64,000 bases of DNA from Paracoccus benzoatiresistens (lineage in GTDB: Bacteria > Pseudomonadota > Alphaproteobacteria > Rhodobacterales > Rhodobacteraceae): positions 1-64,000 of the forward strand of contig NZ_JAPTYD010000004.1 in NCBI RefSeq assembly GCF_026913015.1, given 5' to 3'. The notes beneath the pieces were generated by a model, which was not told the origin of the DNA, did no database searches, and saw only the letters and a list, made by a program, of their open reading frames with translations. A program made the translations under genes and the position numbers. This document shows, in pieces, positions 1 through 8,599 of the stretch. Each line of letters begins with the position of its first letter. The first letter of the stretch is position 1.

Positions 1-945
1 TCTACCTGGCTGGCACCAACACGCGCCGCGTCAAGCGGGCGCTGTTCGGGCTGTTCGAAGGAGCAGTGAGCAAGGATGTGGTGAGCCGCGCCTGGCGCAA
101 GGTGAAGGTCGACTGGGACGCCTGGTCTGCCCGCGACCTGGCCGGCGAAGAGATCGTGCGGCTCATTCTCGATGGCACCGTGATCAAGACCCGGCTGGAC
201 CGCAAGGCCACCAATATCTCGGTGCTGGCGGCGATCGGGGTGCGGCGCGACGGGCAAAAGGTTCTTCTCGCCATCAGGAACATGGGCGGCGAAAGCACGG
301 CTGCCTGGAGCAGGTTCCTCACCGACTTGGATGCCCGGGGCCTGCGGCGGCCCGAGTTCGTGATCGTTGACGGCGCCCCCGGCCTTGAGGCCGCGCTTGT
401 GGCGCTCTGGGGCGGGGACCTGCCCATCCAGCGCTGCACGGTTCACAAGCACCGCAACCTGCTCGGCCACGCGCCCAAGCGCCTGCATGACGAGCTGAGT
501 GAAGACTATCGCGACATGATCTACGCTGACACAGCCGCTGAGATCGAGAAGCGTCGCAAGGCTTTCCTTCGCAAATGGACCCTGAAGTGCCGGGCCGTGG
601 CCGACAGCCTTGAGGAAGCAGGCGACCGCCTCTTCAGCTTCACCCGCCTCGATCCCTCGCAATGGAAATCCGCAAGAACCACCAATGCCATCGAGCGCCT
701 GAACGAAGAGTTCCGCCGCCGCATCAAGACCCAGACCGTGCTGCCCTGCGCCGAGACCGTGCCGATGCTGCTCTGGGCGCTCCTGGCCTCCGGCCAAATC
801 CAGATGCGAAAGGTCGACGGCTGGGAAACCCTTTCTCAGCCACTCGTGCCGATGTCCCTTGACCTCGCGGCCTGACTGGAGCCAACGTCACATGCCCGGA
901 GCCCGCTGCCCGGCAATTTCCACCACATTCGCGACACGACCAGGC
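1..945 (+). mobile_element. 3' part of an IS256-family insertion sequence
   Basis: The window opens inside an IS256-type element. Its transposase fills the first 875 bases. The remaining ~70 bases look like the non-coding right end, and an A/C-rich stretch around 915-945 is a plausible terminal inverted repeat. The left end lies outside the window, so the repeat cannot be paired and the right boundary is approximate. A degraded cupin gene begins just downstream, which suits an insertion-prone accessory zone. Confidence 0.7.
3..875 (+). CDS. IS256-family (mutator type) transposase, 5' truncated by window edge
   Basis: DDE transposase of the IS256/mutator superfamily. The reading frame is open from base 3, so the true start is upstream; the GTG at 66 is not the start. 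About 290 C-terminal residues are visible. Family features seen: the first catalytic Asp in LILDGTVIK, the second in FVIVDGAPGLE, the C-x2-H pair in QRCTVHKHRN, and the catalytic Glu in TTNAIERLNEEFRRR near the C-terminus. No internal stop is seen, so the visible part could be functional. It has no expected link to neighbouring genes beyond mobility. Confidence 0.93.
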   Translation, partial: YLAGTNTRRVKRALFGLFEGAVSKDVVSRAWRKVKVDWDAWSARDLAGEEIVRLILDGTVIKTRLDRKATNISVLAAIGVRRDGQKVLLAIRNMGGESTAAWSRFLTDLDARGLRRPEFVIVDGAPGLEAALVALWGGDLPIQRCTVHKHRNLLGHAPKRLHDELSEDYRDMIYADTAAEIEKRRKAFLRKWTLKCRAVADSLEEAGDRLFSFTRLDPSQWKSARTTNAIERLNEEFRRRIKTQTVLPCAETVPMLLWALLASGQIQMRKVDGWETLSQPLVPMSLDLAA

Positions 946-982
946 CGGCGCTCCTCAGATACTAACCCCATGGGAGGGTCCA

Positions 983-1440
983 GTGAAATTGGTTCTGCAA
1001 CAGCAGTTCTGGCACTCACCCTGTCCTCCGCGCTGGCCCAGGAAGTTCAGCACGCCCTGACGAATGCCGAGGATATCGAGTGGACTGAGGGGCCGGCAGT
1101 CTTTCCGGGGACGCAGATGGCAGTGCTCTGCGGGGACCCCAGTTAGGAAGGCATGTTTGTGGCCCGCCTCAAGCTTCCTGCAAACTACCGGGTTCCGCCC
1201 CACACTCACCCGGTTGATGAGGCAATCACCGTGATCTCTGGCGAGTTCAATATCGCCATTGGCGAAGAGTTCGACGAAGGCGAGACAACGGCTCTCACGG
1301 CAGGAGGCCAAGCCACACTGCCAACCACTGTCGCTCACTTCGCGCATACGGACCAAGAGACAGTCATTCAGATCAGCGCTCGAGGTCCGTGGGGGCTCAA
1401 CTACATCAATCCGGAGGACAAGTCCCAGATCATGGAATGA
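983..1440 (+). pseudogene. secreted cupin-domain protein, disrupted by a stop codon and probable frameshift
   Basis: Reads as a small exported cupin. An Ala/Leu-rich signal-like segment ending SSALAQ is followed by a DIEWTEGPAVFPG motif and a cupin core with PPHTHPVDEAITVISGEF. The frame carries an in-frame TAG at about 1144-1146, between GDPS and EG, where relatives commonly have Lys; AAG to TAG would explain it. At the 5' end a good ribosome-binding site (GGGAGGG, 972-978) is followed by GTG 983 in a different frame. A small indel near 995 would join that start to the signal peptide. Both lesions point to a dead gene. Position next to an IS element supports decay. Function of the intact ancestor is unknown beyond the cupin fold. 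Confidence 0.72.
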
Positions 1441-1494
1441 ACCTCCGGGAGAACTGCCATCTATGAGCTCGAGCCTCGGGCTGTGAGCTAGGCT

Positions 1495-2706
1495 TTACGT
1501 TTCCCCGTCGCCGGGCCGCCGCCTGACAACCGCCTCCAGCCCGACCATGGCCGCATCCAGGTTCTCCATGATGCGGTTCAGCCGGTCCTCGTCGAACTGT
1601 TCGTGGAGATGGCCGGGCCGAACTACAGCCTCCAGGCTGACTGCCGCCTTGGCCGGCGGCGCAGCTCTCGGCAACTCGCGGCGGACCCTGGCCGAGGGCT
1701 TCATCTGCGATGCTAAAGATGGCAAGGCCCAGAACCTGGCCGACCGCCTGCCGGTCACGTTCACGAGGCAACTGGCTTTCTCCAGCTCCTCGATGAGAGC
1801 CAGCGCTGTCCTGCGGCTGACGCTCAGCCGTTCGCAGACCATGGCCGAGTTCACGACCGGCTGCTTCTTCAGAAGCGCCGCGAGGTCCCCCAGGCGCGAG
1901 CGGCCGCTAGCGCCTGCCGCTGCCTTGTCCAGGCGGGCAAGCTCATGCCTCAGCGTGCCGAGGTGGCCGAGATCCTGCGAAAGCGCTCGTGACGACGCCT
2001 CGAGGAAGCCTTCGATACCGGACAGGGGCGACCATATGCGCAGGCCGTTGCGGGCCATTGCCACCGATGGGGCAAGGATCCAGCCGGCCGATGCAGGCAT
2101 GATGAGCGCTGCCTGCGCATCGCCATCGTCCTGGGGTGGGGCCGATTGAACGGGTGAAAGCCCGATCAGGTGCCGGGCCGCGCCTTCCACGGCCATGAAG
2201 ACGAGCCGCTCGGCGGCCGGGCTTTCCCGCCGTGACCTGAAGGCATAGACGGCCGCCGCCCGCCATCCGGCAAGAATGGGGAAATGGGCCCATCTCCGGC
2301 CCTCGTCCACGACGAGCGACAACTCCCTGTCCTCGAGCCGGTCCGTTTCGTCCCGCGCTTGACCCACCGGGCTGGCCGCAGCCTCCATCCTGCGAAGCGT
2401 CTCTACAGGCGCGTTGAAGATGTTTCCCGGCCGCTTGATGACGGACAGCACCCTCAGCGCCATTTCCGTTGTTCGCGACTCCTCCTCGATCGCGAGGTTG
2501 CTGGTCAGGCGCATGACCATGCCGGCGGTCGAGATCCTCTCGCCCTCCAGGCCAACCGAGGCCGACGCCTCGAGAAGCGCCACCTCGGTCCTCCAGAGCG
2601 TCGCCAGATCGGGGTCGGCAAGGAGGATGCCATCGATGCGTCCAGCCGCGATCTCACAACGAAGGAGAAGTGCACCGTTATCCACCTGTATCTCCGTGAC
2701 TATCAA
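1495..2706 (-). CDS. DUF1612 / helix-turn-helix protein (RHE_PE00001-like)
   Basis: A 403-residue protein resembling the DUF1612 plus HTH_13 family that is common on rhizobial and Rhodobacteraceae plasmids. The N-terminal ~270 residues match the DUF1612 style (TLWRTEVALLEASASVGLEG, a WRAAAVYAFRSRR segment, ARHLIGLSPVQSAP). Residues ~285-345 form a helix-turn-helix (SAMVCERLSVSRRTALALIEELE). The start is a TTG at 2706; an alternative start cannot be excluded. Upstream DNA is unusually AT-rich and may hold the promoter. Role unknown; a DNA-binding function is likely. Family assignment is from memory of the domain pattern. Confidence 0.65.
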   Translation of the reverse strand: MIVTEIQVDNGALLLRCEIAAGRIDGILLADPDLATLWRTEVALLEASASVGLEGERISTAGMVMRLTSNLAIEEESRTTEMALRVLSVIKRPGNIFNAPVETLRRMEAAASPVGQARDETDRLEDRELSLVVDEGRRWAHFPILAGWRAAAVYAFRSRRESPAAERLVFMAVEGAARHLIGLSPVQSAPPQDDGDAQAALIMPASAGWILAPSVAMARNGLRIWSPLSGIEGFLEASSRALSQDLGHLGTLRHELARLDKAAAGASGRSRLGDLAALLKKQPVVNSAMVCERLSVSRRTALALIEELEKASCLVNVTGRRSARFWALPSLASQMKPSARVRRELPRAAPPAKAAVSLEAVVRPGHLHEQFDEDRLNRIMENLDAAMVGLEAVVRRRPGDGET

Positions 2707-3576
2707 GCTAGGAGTTATGCAAAAGACTTTTATCTATACTTGTATGGGTAATTCTAAAAGGCAAAGAAAACCGGCGCTCTGGCCCTCTCGCCGGAAATCA
2801 CGTGTTGTCGGGTCAGGTGGGCGGCCAAGAATGCTCTGGCCCTCCCCTGCCCTGCCGTTGCTGTGAAATGATGATCAGCCGTAGGTGAGCGCTGCCGGTA
2901 AGAAGTTACTTATAAACGACCGTTTTTACTCATCACGTCAGATTGTATTCCCTGTGCTGGGGCAGGCAGGGCAGAGGTTTGTCATGGCAGATCTGGTGTT
3001 GCTCCAGACGGTTCGCGAGCTTGCGCCGCAGCGCAGTCCCGATACCGGCTGTTGGCGATTGTGGCGGGTATGCGCCAGGCCATGCCCGAGCTAACCTCAG
3101 GCTGAATTGCCAGTACTCGCAGCAGCCTCAGTCCGGGATGCTTCCGGCAGTGTTGACAGCTGTCAACTTGAAGCAGCCATCCTGATCTCTGCATCGACCG
3201 GGCTCCCCTGCGCTTCAGAGAAGTGCCTCATGGCCAAGGCGGAATGGAGACTTCGATAGTGATTGAGCTCATCCGAACAGAGAGAGCGGAAAGCGAGCTT
3301 CCGGCGAAGACGGCTCGAACTAAGGATGCGGAAGCGATGCGGGCGACCGCTTGTTCCAGGCGGGGCTGACCACAGGATGGCGGTGCGGGCGTGCGGCATG
3401 CGCGATCGGCAACCGTTGTGCTTTCCCGGCAGGATCCTGCGCCATCGCAAGCTGACCCACCTTCCGCCTGAGCGCGGCAAATGCGGGCTTGGTCTTCAGA
3501 AGTGCAGTTTGAACGGTGTCGAATGCCGCAGCAGATCCTGGGGTCCTGACCCAAGAGGTTCTCTCCAGATGCTGCC
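2707..3576. other. 870-base region without a convincing gene
   Basis: No reading frame on either strand has recognisable protein features; the short open frames present look like chance frames in GC-rich DNA. The first ~60 bases and the stretch around 2885-2960 are AT-rich compared with the rest of the window. A perfect 16-base palindrome sits at 3152-3167. The stretch lies between an accessory gene and the scfR/aceA locus and may be the eroded remains of earlier insertions, but nothing identifiable survives. Confidence 0.5.
3152..3167. promoter_or_regulatory. perfect 16-base palindrome GTTGACAGCTGTCAAC
   Basis: The two 8-base arms are exact reverse complements with no spacer. A palindrome of this kind is typical of a dimeric repressor operator. 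No gene starts close to it on either strand, so it may be an orphan site left after loss of its gene. Confidence 0.4.
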
Positions 3577-5013
3577 TTACGGACTTTCGAAGCTGAAGAT
3601 CGCCAGGCTGCGTTCGCGTTCGTTGACGGCCATCTTGCGGTTGATGGGCGCATGGGCGCGGGCGGGGCAGTTCTGCCGTTCGCACAGATAGCAGTTCAGG
3701 CCGATATCGACCGGCCTCGTGCGGCCGAGGTCGATCCCGTCGGCATAGATCAGGCGCGGCGCATAGGCGATGTCGCAGCCAAGCCCGATCGCCAGGCGCT
3801 GCGACGGGGCGCCATAGCTGCCTCCGGCGCGGGTCACGGTGCGCGCGATCGAGAAATAGCTGGCGCCCTCGGGCATGCGGATCACCTGCGTCTGGACCTG
3901 GTTGGGCGTCTCAAATGCGGAATGGATGTTCCACAGCGGGCAACTGCCGCCGAAACGCGAAAAGGGAAAGCGCCCCGCGCTGAAACGCTTGGACATGTTG
4001 CCCGCCCGGTCCACCCGCACGAAGAAGAACGGGATGCCGCGCGCCTGCGGGCGCTGCAGGGTGGACATGCGGTGGGCCGTCTGCTCGAAGCTGGTGCCGA
4101 AGCGGTGGCTCAGCAGTTCGACGTCATAACGAGTGCTTTCGCAGGCGGTCAGGAAGCGGCCATAGGGCATCAGCAGCGCGGCGGCGAAATAGTTGGCCAG
4201 GCTGACCCGCAGCAGGCCGATCGCGGCGGGATCGACAAGCCCCGCCTTGGCCACCAGGGCCGAGACGGCGTCGTCGGCCTCCAGCTTGGCCAGAAGGACG
4301 CCGATCTGGAAGCGGCGGCTTGGCTGGCCCAGCAGTTCCGACAAAAGCAGTTCCTTGCGGTGCGGATCGAAGCGGCGCAACTGGTCGCCCATCACCGGGG
4401 CGGGCAGGATGCGGACCTGGATGTCATGGGCCGCCAGGCGCATCGACAGCGCCACATGCGGCTCGCCGCGATGCAGGCCCAGGTCGTTCGCCAGGGCTTC
4501 GGCCGCCTCGTCCAGGGCCTCGACATAGTTGCCGCGCGCATAGAACCAGCCGCGCACCTCCTCGACCGGGCGCGAGCTTTCCGTCAGCACCTCGACCTTG
4601 TCGCGGTCGGTCATCGGGTTGCCGTCGCCCTGAGCGCGCAACATGGCCTCGCGATAGCGGTCATGCAGGCGCACGAAGGCTGCCGCGATCCGGGGCGAGG
4701 ACTGCAGGACGGCCTCGATCTCGGCGCGCGACGCGCCGCCTGCCTCCAGCGCCGGGTCCTTCAGGGCCGATGCGAAATCCGCCGACAACTGCGCATCCGC
4801 CGACGGCGCCAGTTCCGAGATGTTGAGGTCATAGACCTCGGCCAGCCGCAGCAGCAGGCGTGCCGATACGGGGCGCTGATCGGCCTCGATCAGGGTGATG
4901 TAGCTGGCCGAGACGCCCAGCTCCGCGCCCATCTGCGCCTGCGTCAGGCCCAAAGACTGGCGCAGCACGCGCAGCCGCTGGCCAATGATGAGCTTTTCCG
5001 GGCGGGCGGGCAT
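3577..5013 (-). CDS. ScfR/RamB-type XRE transcriptional regulator
   Basis: A 478-residue short-chain-fatty-acyl regulator family protein. Residues 1-70 are an XRE helix-turn-helix (LRQSLGLTQAQMGAELGVSASYITLIEADQRPVS). The middle is an IrrE/ImmA-like region, and the C-terminal part matches the DUF2083-like domain. A conserved Cys cluster, CYLCERQNCPARAHAP, lies near residue 450 and could bind a metal or FeS cluster. The length is typical of the family. Homologues called RamB or ScfR control acetate and glyoxylate-cycle genes, and here the gene is divergent from isocitrate lyase across 307 bases, so it very likely regulates aceA. Start ATG 5013 has an AAGGA element about ten bases upstream. Confidence 0.88.
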   Translation of the reverse strand: MPARPEKLIIGQRLRVLRQSLGLTQAQMGAELGVSASYITLIEADQRPVSARLLLRLAEVYDLNISELAPSADAQLSADFASALKDPALEAGGASRAEIEAVLQSSPRIAAAFVRLHDRYREAMLRAQGDGNPMTDRDKVEVLTESSRPVEEVRGWFYARGNYVEALDEAAEALANDLGLHRGEPHVALSMRLAAHDIQVRILPAPVMGDQLRRFDPHRKELLLSELLGQPSRRFQIGVLLAKLEADDAVSALVAKAGLVDPAAIGLLRVSLANYFAAALLMPYGRFLTACESTRYDVELLSHRFGTSFEQTAHRMSTLQRPQARGIPFFFVRVDRAGNMSKRFSAGRFPFSRFGGSCPLWNIHSAFETPNQVQTQVIRMPEGASYFSIARTVTRAGGSYGAPSQRLAIGLGCDIAYAPRLIYADGIDLGRTRPVDIGLNCYLCERQNCPARAHAPINRKMAVNERERSLAIFSFESP

Positions 5014-5320
5014 TGCGGCGGTTCCTTCTTACAATCTTACAACCCTGAAGCTGTGTTCGTGACCTGACTGACAACACAACCCGTTTGCATGCAGCCAATG
5101 CTGCATCTGCAGCGTAACATTACTGACATGACATTACGAGGAATCATCGGAGCGGACCATGCCCCTTGCCGATCATCGCCAACTGCGTCCCGAACCATCC
5201 TGGCGAACGCGATGCACCCGATAGACGACATGCCCCCTGGCGGTCCGGAACCCGGCACCCAGGGCGACATGCACCCCCGACCCACCCTGCCCCAAGACCA
5301 TGCTGCTGAAAGGAAACGCC
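5014..5320. promoter_or_regulatory. divergent scfR-like / aceA control region
   Basis: This 307-base intergenic region must hold both promoters. The clearest motif is ATGCAG-CCAATG-CTGCAT (5089-5106), an exact inverted repeat with a six-base spacer, immediately followed by a second CTGCAG half-site. A short repeated TTACAA element lies just upstream of the regulator start (about 5029-5041). The inverted repeat is a plausible ScfR/RamB-like operator; this is inference from position and symmetry only. Confidence 0.5.
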
Positions 5321-6931
5321 ATGACCAACCGAAAGACCTTTTCGGAAATCCGATCCGACGTGCTGTCGCGCTACCCCTCCGGTCATACCCCGGCTGGCGT
5401 TTCGGTCGATGACATCGTGCAACTGCGGCTGCAGAACACCTATGACACCCATCTGGACATCGCCCGCGACATGGCGAGGGTCATGCGCGCCGACATGGCG
5501 GCCTATGACGCCGACCCCGCCAAGTTCACGCAGTCGCTGGGCTGCTGGTCGGGTTTTCACGCCCAGCAGATGATCAAGGCCGTCAAGCGGATGCGCGGCA
5601 CCGCCAAGGGCACCTATGTCTATCTGTCCGGCTGGATGGTCGCGGGCCTGCGCAACCGCTGGGGCCACCTGCCCGACCAGTCCATGCACGAAAAGACCGC
5701 CGTGGCCGACCTGATCCAGGAGATCTATGTCTCGTTGCGCCAGGCGGACGAGGTCGCGCTGAACGACCTGGTCCGCGAGCTGAAGAAGGCCGGCAGCGAG
5801 GATGAGCGGGCCAGGATCATCGACAGGATCGACAACTTCGAATCCCATGTCGTGCCGATCATCGCCGATATCGACGCGGGCTTCGGCAACGAACACGCGA
5901 CCTACCTGCTGGCGAAGGAGCTGATCAAGGCGGGCGCCTGCGCGCTCCAGATCGAGAACCAGGTCTCGGACGCCAAGCAATGCGGCCACCAGGACGGCAA
6001 GGTCACCGTTCCGCGCGAGGACTTCATCGAGAAGCTGCGCGCCTGCCGCCTGGCCTTCGAGGAACTGGGGGTCGAGGATGGCGTGATCGTCGCGCGCACC
6101 GACAGCCTGGGGGCGGGTCTGACCCAGAAGGTGCCCGTCAGCCAGCAGCCGGGCGATCTGGCCAGCCAGTACATCAAGTGGCTCAAGACCGAGCAGATCA
6201 CCGCAGCCAACCCGATCCGCGAGGGCGAGCTGGCCATCTACCAGGGCGGAGAGTTCGTGCGCCCCATGCGCCTGCCCAACGGGTTGTTCCCCTTCCAGGA
6301 AAACACCGGCAGGCAGCGCGTAATCGAGGATTGCATCGCGTCCCTGACCCAGGGCGGGGCCGACCTGCTGTGGATCGAGACAGACACCCCCAACGTGGAC
6401 GAGATCGCCGGCATGGTGAACGAGATCCGCAAGGAAGTCCCGAACGCCAAGCTGACCTACAACAACTCGCCGTCGTTCAACTGGACGCTGAACCTGCGCA
6501 AGCAGGTCCGCGCGCAGTGGCTGGCCGAAGGCAGGATCACCGACGCCGATTACCCTGACGGAAACGAGCTGATGAAGGCCGACTACGACGACACAGACCT
6601 CGGCCATGAGGCGGATGCCCGCCTGCAGCGCTTCCAGACCGACATCGCGGCCCGGGCGGGCGTGTTCCACAACCTGATCACGCTGCCGACATTCCACCTG
6701 ACCGCCAAGTCGGTCGATGAACTGTCGCGCGGCTATTTCGGCGAGGAAAAGATGCTGGCCTATGTCAAGACGGTCCAGCGCGAGGAGATCCGCCGCGGCA
6801 TCAGCGCCGTGAAGCACCAGCACGAGGTCGGGTCCGACCTGGGCGACAGCTTCAAGGAGATGGTGGCGGGCGAACGGGCCTTGAAGGCGGGCGGCCACGC
6901 CAACACCATGAACCAGTTCGCGGCCGAATAG
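5321..6931 (+). CDS. aceA: isocitrate lyase
   Basis: Splits isocitrate into succinate and glyoxylate in the cytosolic glyoxylate bypass, allowing growth on acetate and other C2 units. The 536-residue product is the long isocitrate lyase form. Seen: substrate-pocket motifs near the N-terminus (LGCWSGFHAQQ, YVYLSGWMVAGLRNRWG), the DIDAGFGNEHAT metal-site segment, the catalytic-loop Cys in AKQCGHQDGK, and the C-terminal TYNNSPSFNW motif. Start ATG 5321 is chosen over ATG 5300 because AAAGGA lies directly upstream and the product then begins MTNRKTF. No malate synthase gene is in the window. Regulation is probably by the divergent ScfR-like protein. Confidence 0.96.
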   Translation: MTNRKTFSEIRSDVLSRYPSGHTPAGVSVDDIVQLRLQNTYDTHLDIARDMARVMRADMAAYDADPAKFTQSLGCWSGFHAQQMIKAVKRMRGTAKGTYVYLSGWMVAGLRNRWGHLPDQSMHEKTAVADLIQEIYVSLRQADEVALNDLVRELKKAGSEDERARIIDRIDNFESHVVPIIADIDAGFGNEHATYLLAKELIKAGACALQIENQVSDAKQCGHQDGKVTVPREDFIEKLRACRLAFEELGVEDGVIVARTDSLGAGLTQKVPVSQQPGDLASQYIKWLKTEQITAANPIREGELAIYQGGEFVRPMRLPNGLFPFQENTGRQRVIEDCIASLTQGGADLLWIETDTPNVDEIAGMVNEIRKEVPNAKLTYNNSPSFNWTLNLRKQVRAQWLAEGRITDADYPDGNELMKADYDDTDLGHEADARLQRFQTDIAARAGVFHNLITLPTFHLTAKSVDELSRGYFGEEKMLAYVKTVQREEIRRGISAVKHQHEVGSDLGDSFKEMVAGERALKAGGHANTMNQFAAE

Positions 6932-6985
6932 CAGCCAGCGGCCTGTCCCGCGCCGGGGCAGGCCCCCAACCCCCCGGAGGAACCC

Positions 6986-7225
6986 ATGAACAAGCCGGAT
7001 TTCGAACGTGTCGAGCGTCCCGACCTTGATCCCCGCGACCGCGCCATCCACCGCGTGGCCGACGCGGTCCACCGCCTGAACGAGGCGATCCAGCGCGCCG
7101 TCAACGAGGGCGTCTCGGTCGAGCTGGTGCGCGTCTCGCGCCATCACGGCGGCAACGGATCCTGGGGCGACCAGGTCGTGCCGACCATCCGCGACAGCGG
7201 GCGTGCCGCAAACGATGCCGCCTGA
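6986..7225 (+). CDS. small conserved protein downstream of aceA
   Basis: A 79-residue acidic/helical protein beginning MNKPDFERVERPD, with an amphipathic stretch (HRVADAVHRLNEAIQRAVNEG) and a Gly-rich tail. A strong GGAGG ribosome-binding site precedes ATG 6986. It lies 54 bases after aceA on the same strand and is followed by a good terminator, so the two genes form one transcript. No domain is recognised. Co-transcription suggests a role tied to acetate metabolism or to isocitrate lyase itself, which is inference. Confidence 0.75.
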   Translation: MNKPDFERVERPDLDPRDRAIHRVADAVHRLNEAIQRAVNEGVSVELVRVSRHHGGNGSWGDQVVPTIRDSGRAANDAA

Positions 7226-7246
7226 TACCCGTCCAAAGCAGCCAGG

Positions 7247-7273
7247 ATCCGGGGCCGCCTGGCCCCGGATTTT
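7247..7273 (+). terminator. rho-independent terminator after aceA operon
   Basis: A ten-base perfect stem (ATCCGGGGCC / GGCCCCGGAT) with a four-base loop, followed by a short T run. It sits 21 bases after the stop of the small gene downstream of aceA. Confidence 0.8.
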
Positions 7274-7437
7274 CCAGTTCTGGCCACAGGGTAGTCGCGG
7301 TGCCGATGCCTGCCCGCCCGAGCCCCCCTGACAGGCCTGCCAGGCACTTCACCGAACCGCATCCTCCGACAACCGCCCGCAAGGCCCGAAACAGGGATGT
7401 TGCCGCGCCTTCTTGCGGTGCCGACTGTTGGCGGGTT

Positions 7438-8598
7438 TCACAGGGCCGCCTCGAACAGCGCACGAGTGTTCTGGGCAGTCATCGGCAGGGGGTTGCCGCC
7501 GCAGGAGGGATCCTCCAGCGCCATCGCGGTCAGCTCGTCCAGGCGGTCGGCCTCGACGCCCATCGCGGCCAAGCCCTTCGGAATACCCAGTTCCTCACAC
7601 AAGGCCACGACCCGCGCGCGGAACCTGTCGAACCCGCCGGGGATGCCTAGATAGGCGGCGGCGGCGGCGATGCGCTCCTCGATGGCGGGACGATTGAAGT
7701 CCAGGACGGCGGGCATCACCACCGCATTGGTGGTGCCGTGATGGGTGCCATAGATCGCGCCGACCGGGTGGGACAGCGAATGGATCGCGCCGAGCCCCTT
7801 CTGGAAGGCCACCGCGCCCATCATCGCCGCGCTCATCATATGGGCCCGCGCCATCAGGTTGCCCGGTTCGCGATAAACGACGGGCAGGTTGTCGAAGACC
7901 AGGCGCATGCCCTCAAGCGCGATGCCCTGGCTCATCGGATGGTAATGGGGCGAGCAATAGGCCTCGAGGCAATGGGCCAGGGCATCCATGCCCGTTCCCG
8001 CGGTGACGAAGGGGGGCATGCCGACGGTCAGTTCAGGGTCGCAGATGGCGACGGCGGGCATCAGCCGGGGGTGGAAGATGATCTTCTTGCGATGCGTCGC
8101 GGCATTGGTCAGCACGCCCGCGCGGCCGACCTCGCTGCCCGTCCCCGCGGTGGTCGGCACGGCGACGACGGGGGCAATCGCATCGGCATCCGCGCGGGTG
8201 AACCAGTCGTCCACGTCCTCCAGATCCCATACCGACAGTTCCGCGCGCTGCCCGGCCATCAGGGCAATCATCTTGCCCAGGTCCAGGGCCGATCCGCCGC
8301 CGAAGCAGATCACCCCGTCATGCCCGCCCGCCCTGTAGGCGGCGATGCCCGCCTGCATGTTCGCCTCGGTCGGGTTGGGGTCCACGTCGGAAAATACCGC
8401 CCGGCCCAGCCCTGCCCTCTCCAGAACGTCCAGTGCAGCGGCGGTGATGGGCAGCGCGGCAAGCGCCCTGTCCGTCACCAGCAGCGGACGGCCAAGCCCC
8501 GCGGCCCTGGCATGGTCGGCAAGCTCGGCGATCCGGCCTGCGCCGAACTTGATGGCGGTCGGATAGGACCAGTTGCGTTTGGGGACATCATGGCTCAT
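7438..8598 (-). CDS. iron-containing (group III) alcohol dehydrogenase
   Basis: A 386-residue NAD(P)-dependent alcohol dehydrogenase of the Fe-ADH family. The N-terminal nucleotide-binding half contains GGGSALDLGK (about residues 100-109) and the TAGTGSEVG motif. The C-terminal half has the metal ligands in GMDALAHCLEAY and in HSLSHPVGAIYGTHHG. It is the last gene of a leftward operon, one base after the aldehyde dehydrogenase. With that partner it would oxidise an alcohol to an aldehyde and then an acid. The substrate is unknown; the ligase and TRAP genes upstream suggest an amino-alcohol or amine derivative. Confidence 0.92.
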   Translation of the reverse strand: MSHDVPKRNWSYPTAIKFGAGRIAELADHARAAGLGRPLLVTDRALAALPITAAALDVLERAGLGRAVFSDVDPNPTEANMQAGIAAYRAGGHDGVICFGGGSALDLGKMIALMAGQRAELSVWDLEDVDDWFTRADADAIAPVVAVPTTAGTGSEVGRAGVLTNAATHRKKIIFHPRLMPAVAICDPELTVGMPPFVTAGTGMDALAHCLEAYCSPHYHPMSQGIALEGMRLVFDNLPVVYREPGNLMARAHMMSAAMMGAVAFQKGLGAIHSLSHPVGAIYGTHHGTTNAVVMPAVLDFNRPAIEERIAAAAAYLGIPGGFDRFRARVVALCEELGIPKGLAAMGVEADRLDELTAMALEDPSCGGNPLPMTAQNTRALFEAAL

Positions 8599-8599
8599 G

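Noticed and set aside
859-1146. Intact 95-residue protein covering the cupin signal peptide
   Set aside because: The frame begins inside the transposase end and stops at an in-frame TAG that clearly interrupts a longer cupin; treated as part of a pseudogene.
2707-3576. Possible small genes on either strand
   Set aside because: Several frames of 70-140 codons are open but none has a ribosome-binding site with recognisable protein features, and they overlap each other.
5144-7147. 667-residue minus-strand open frame
   Set aside because: Antisense to aceA. The isocitrate lyase motifs and ribosome-binding site fix the coding strand.
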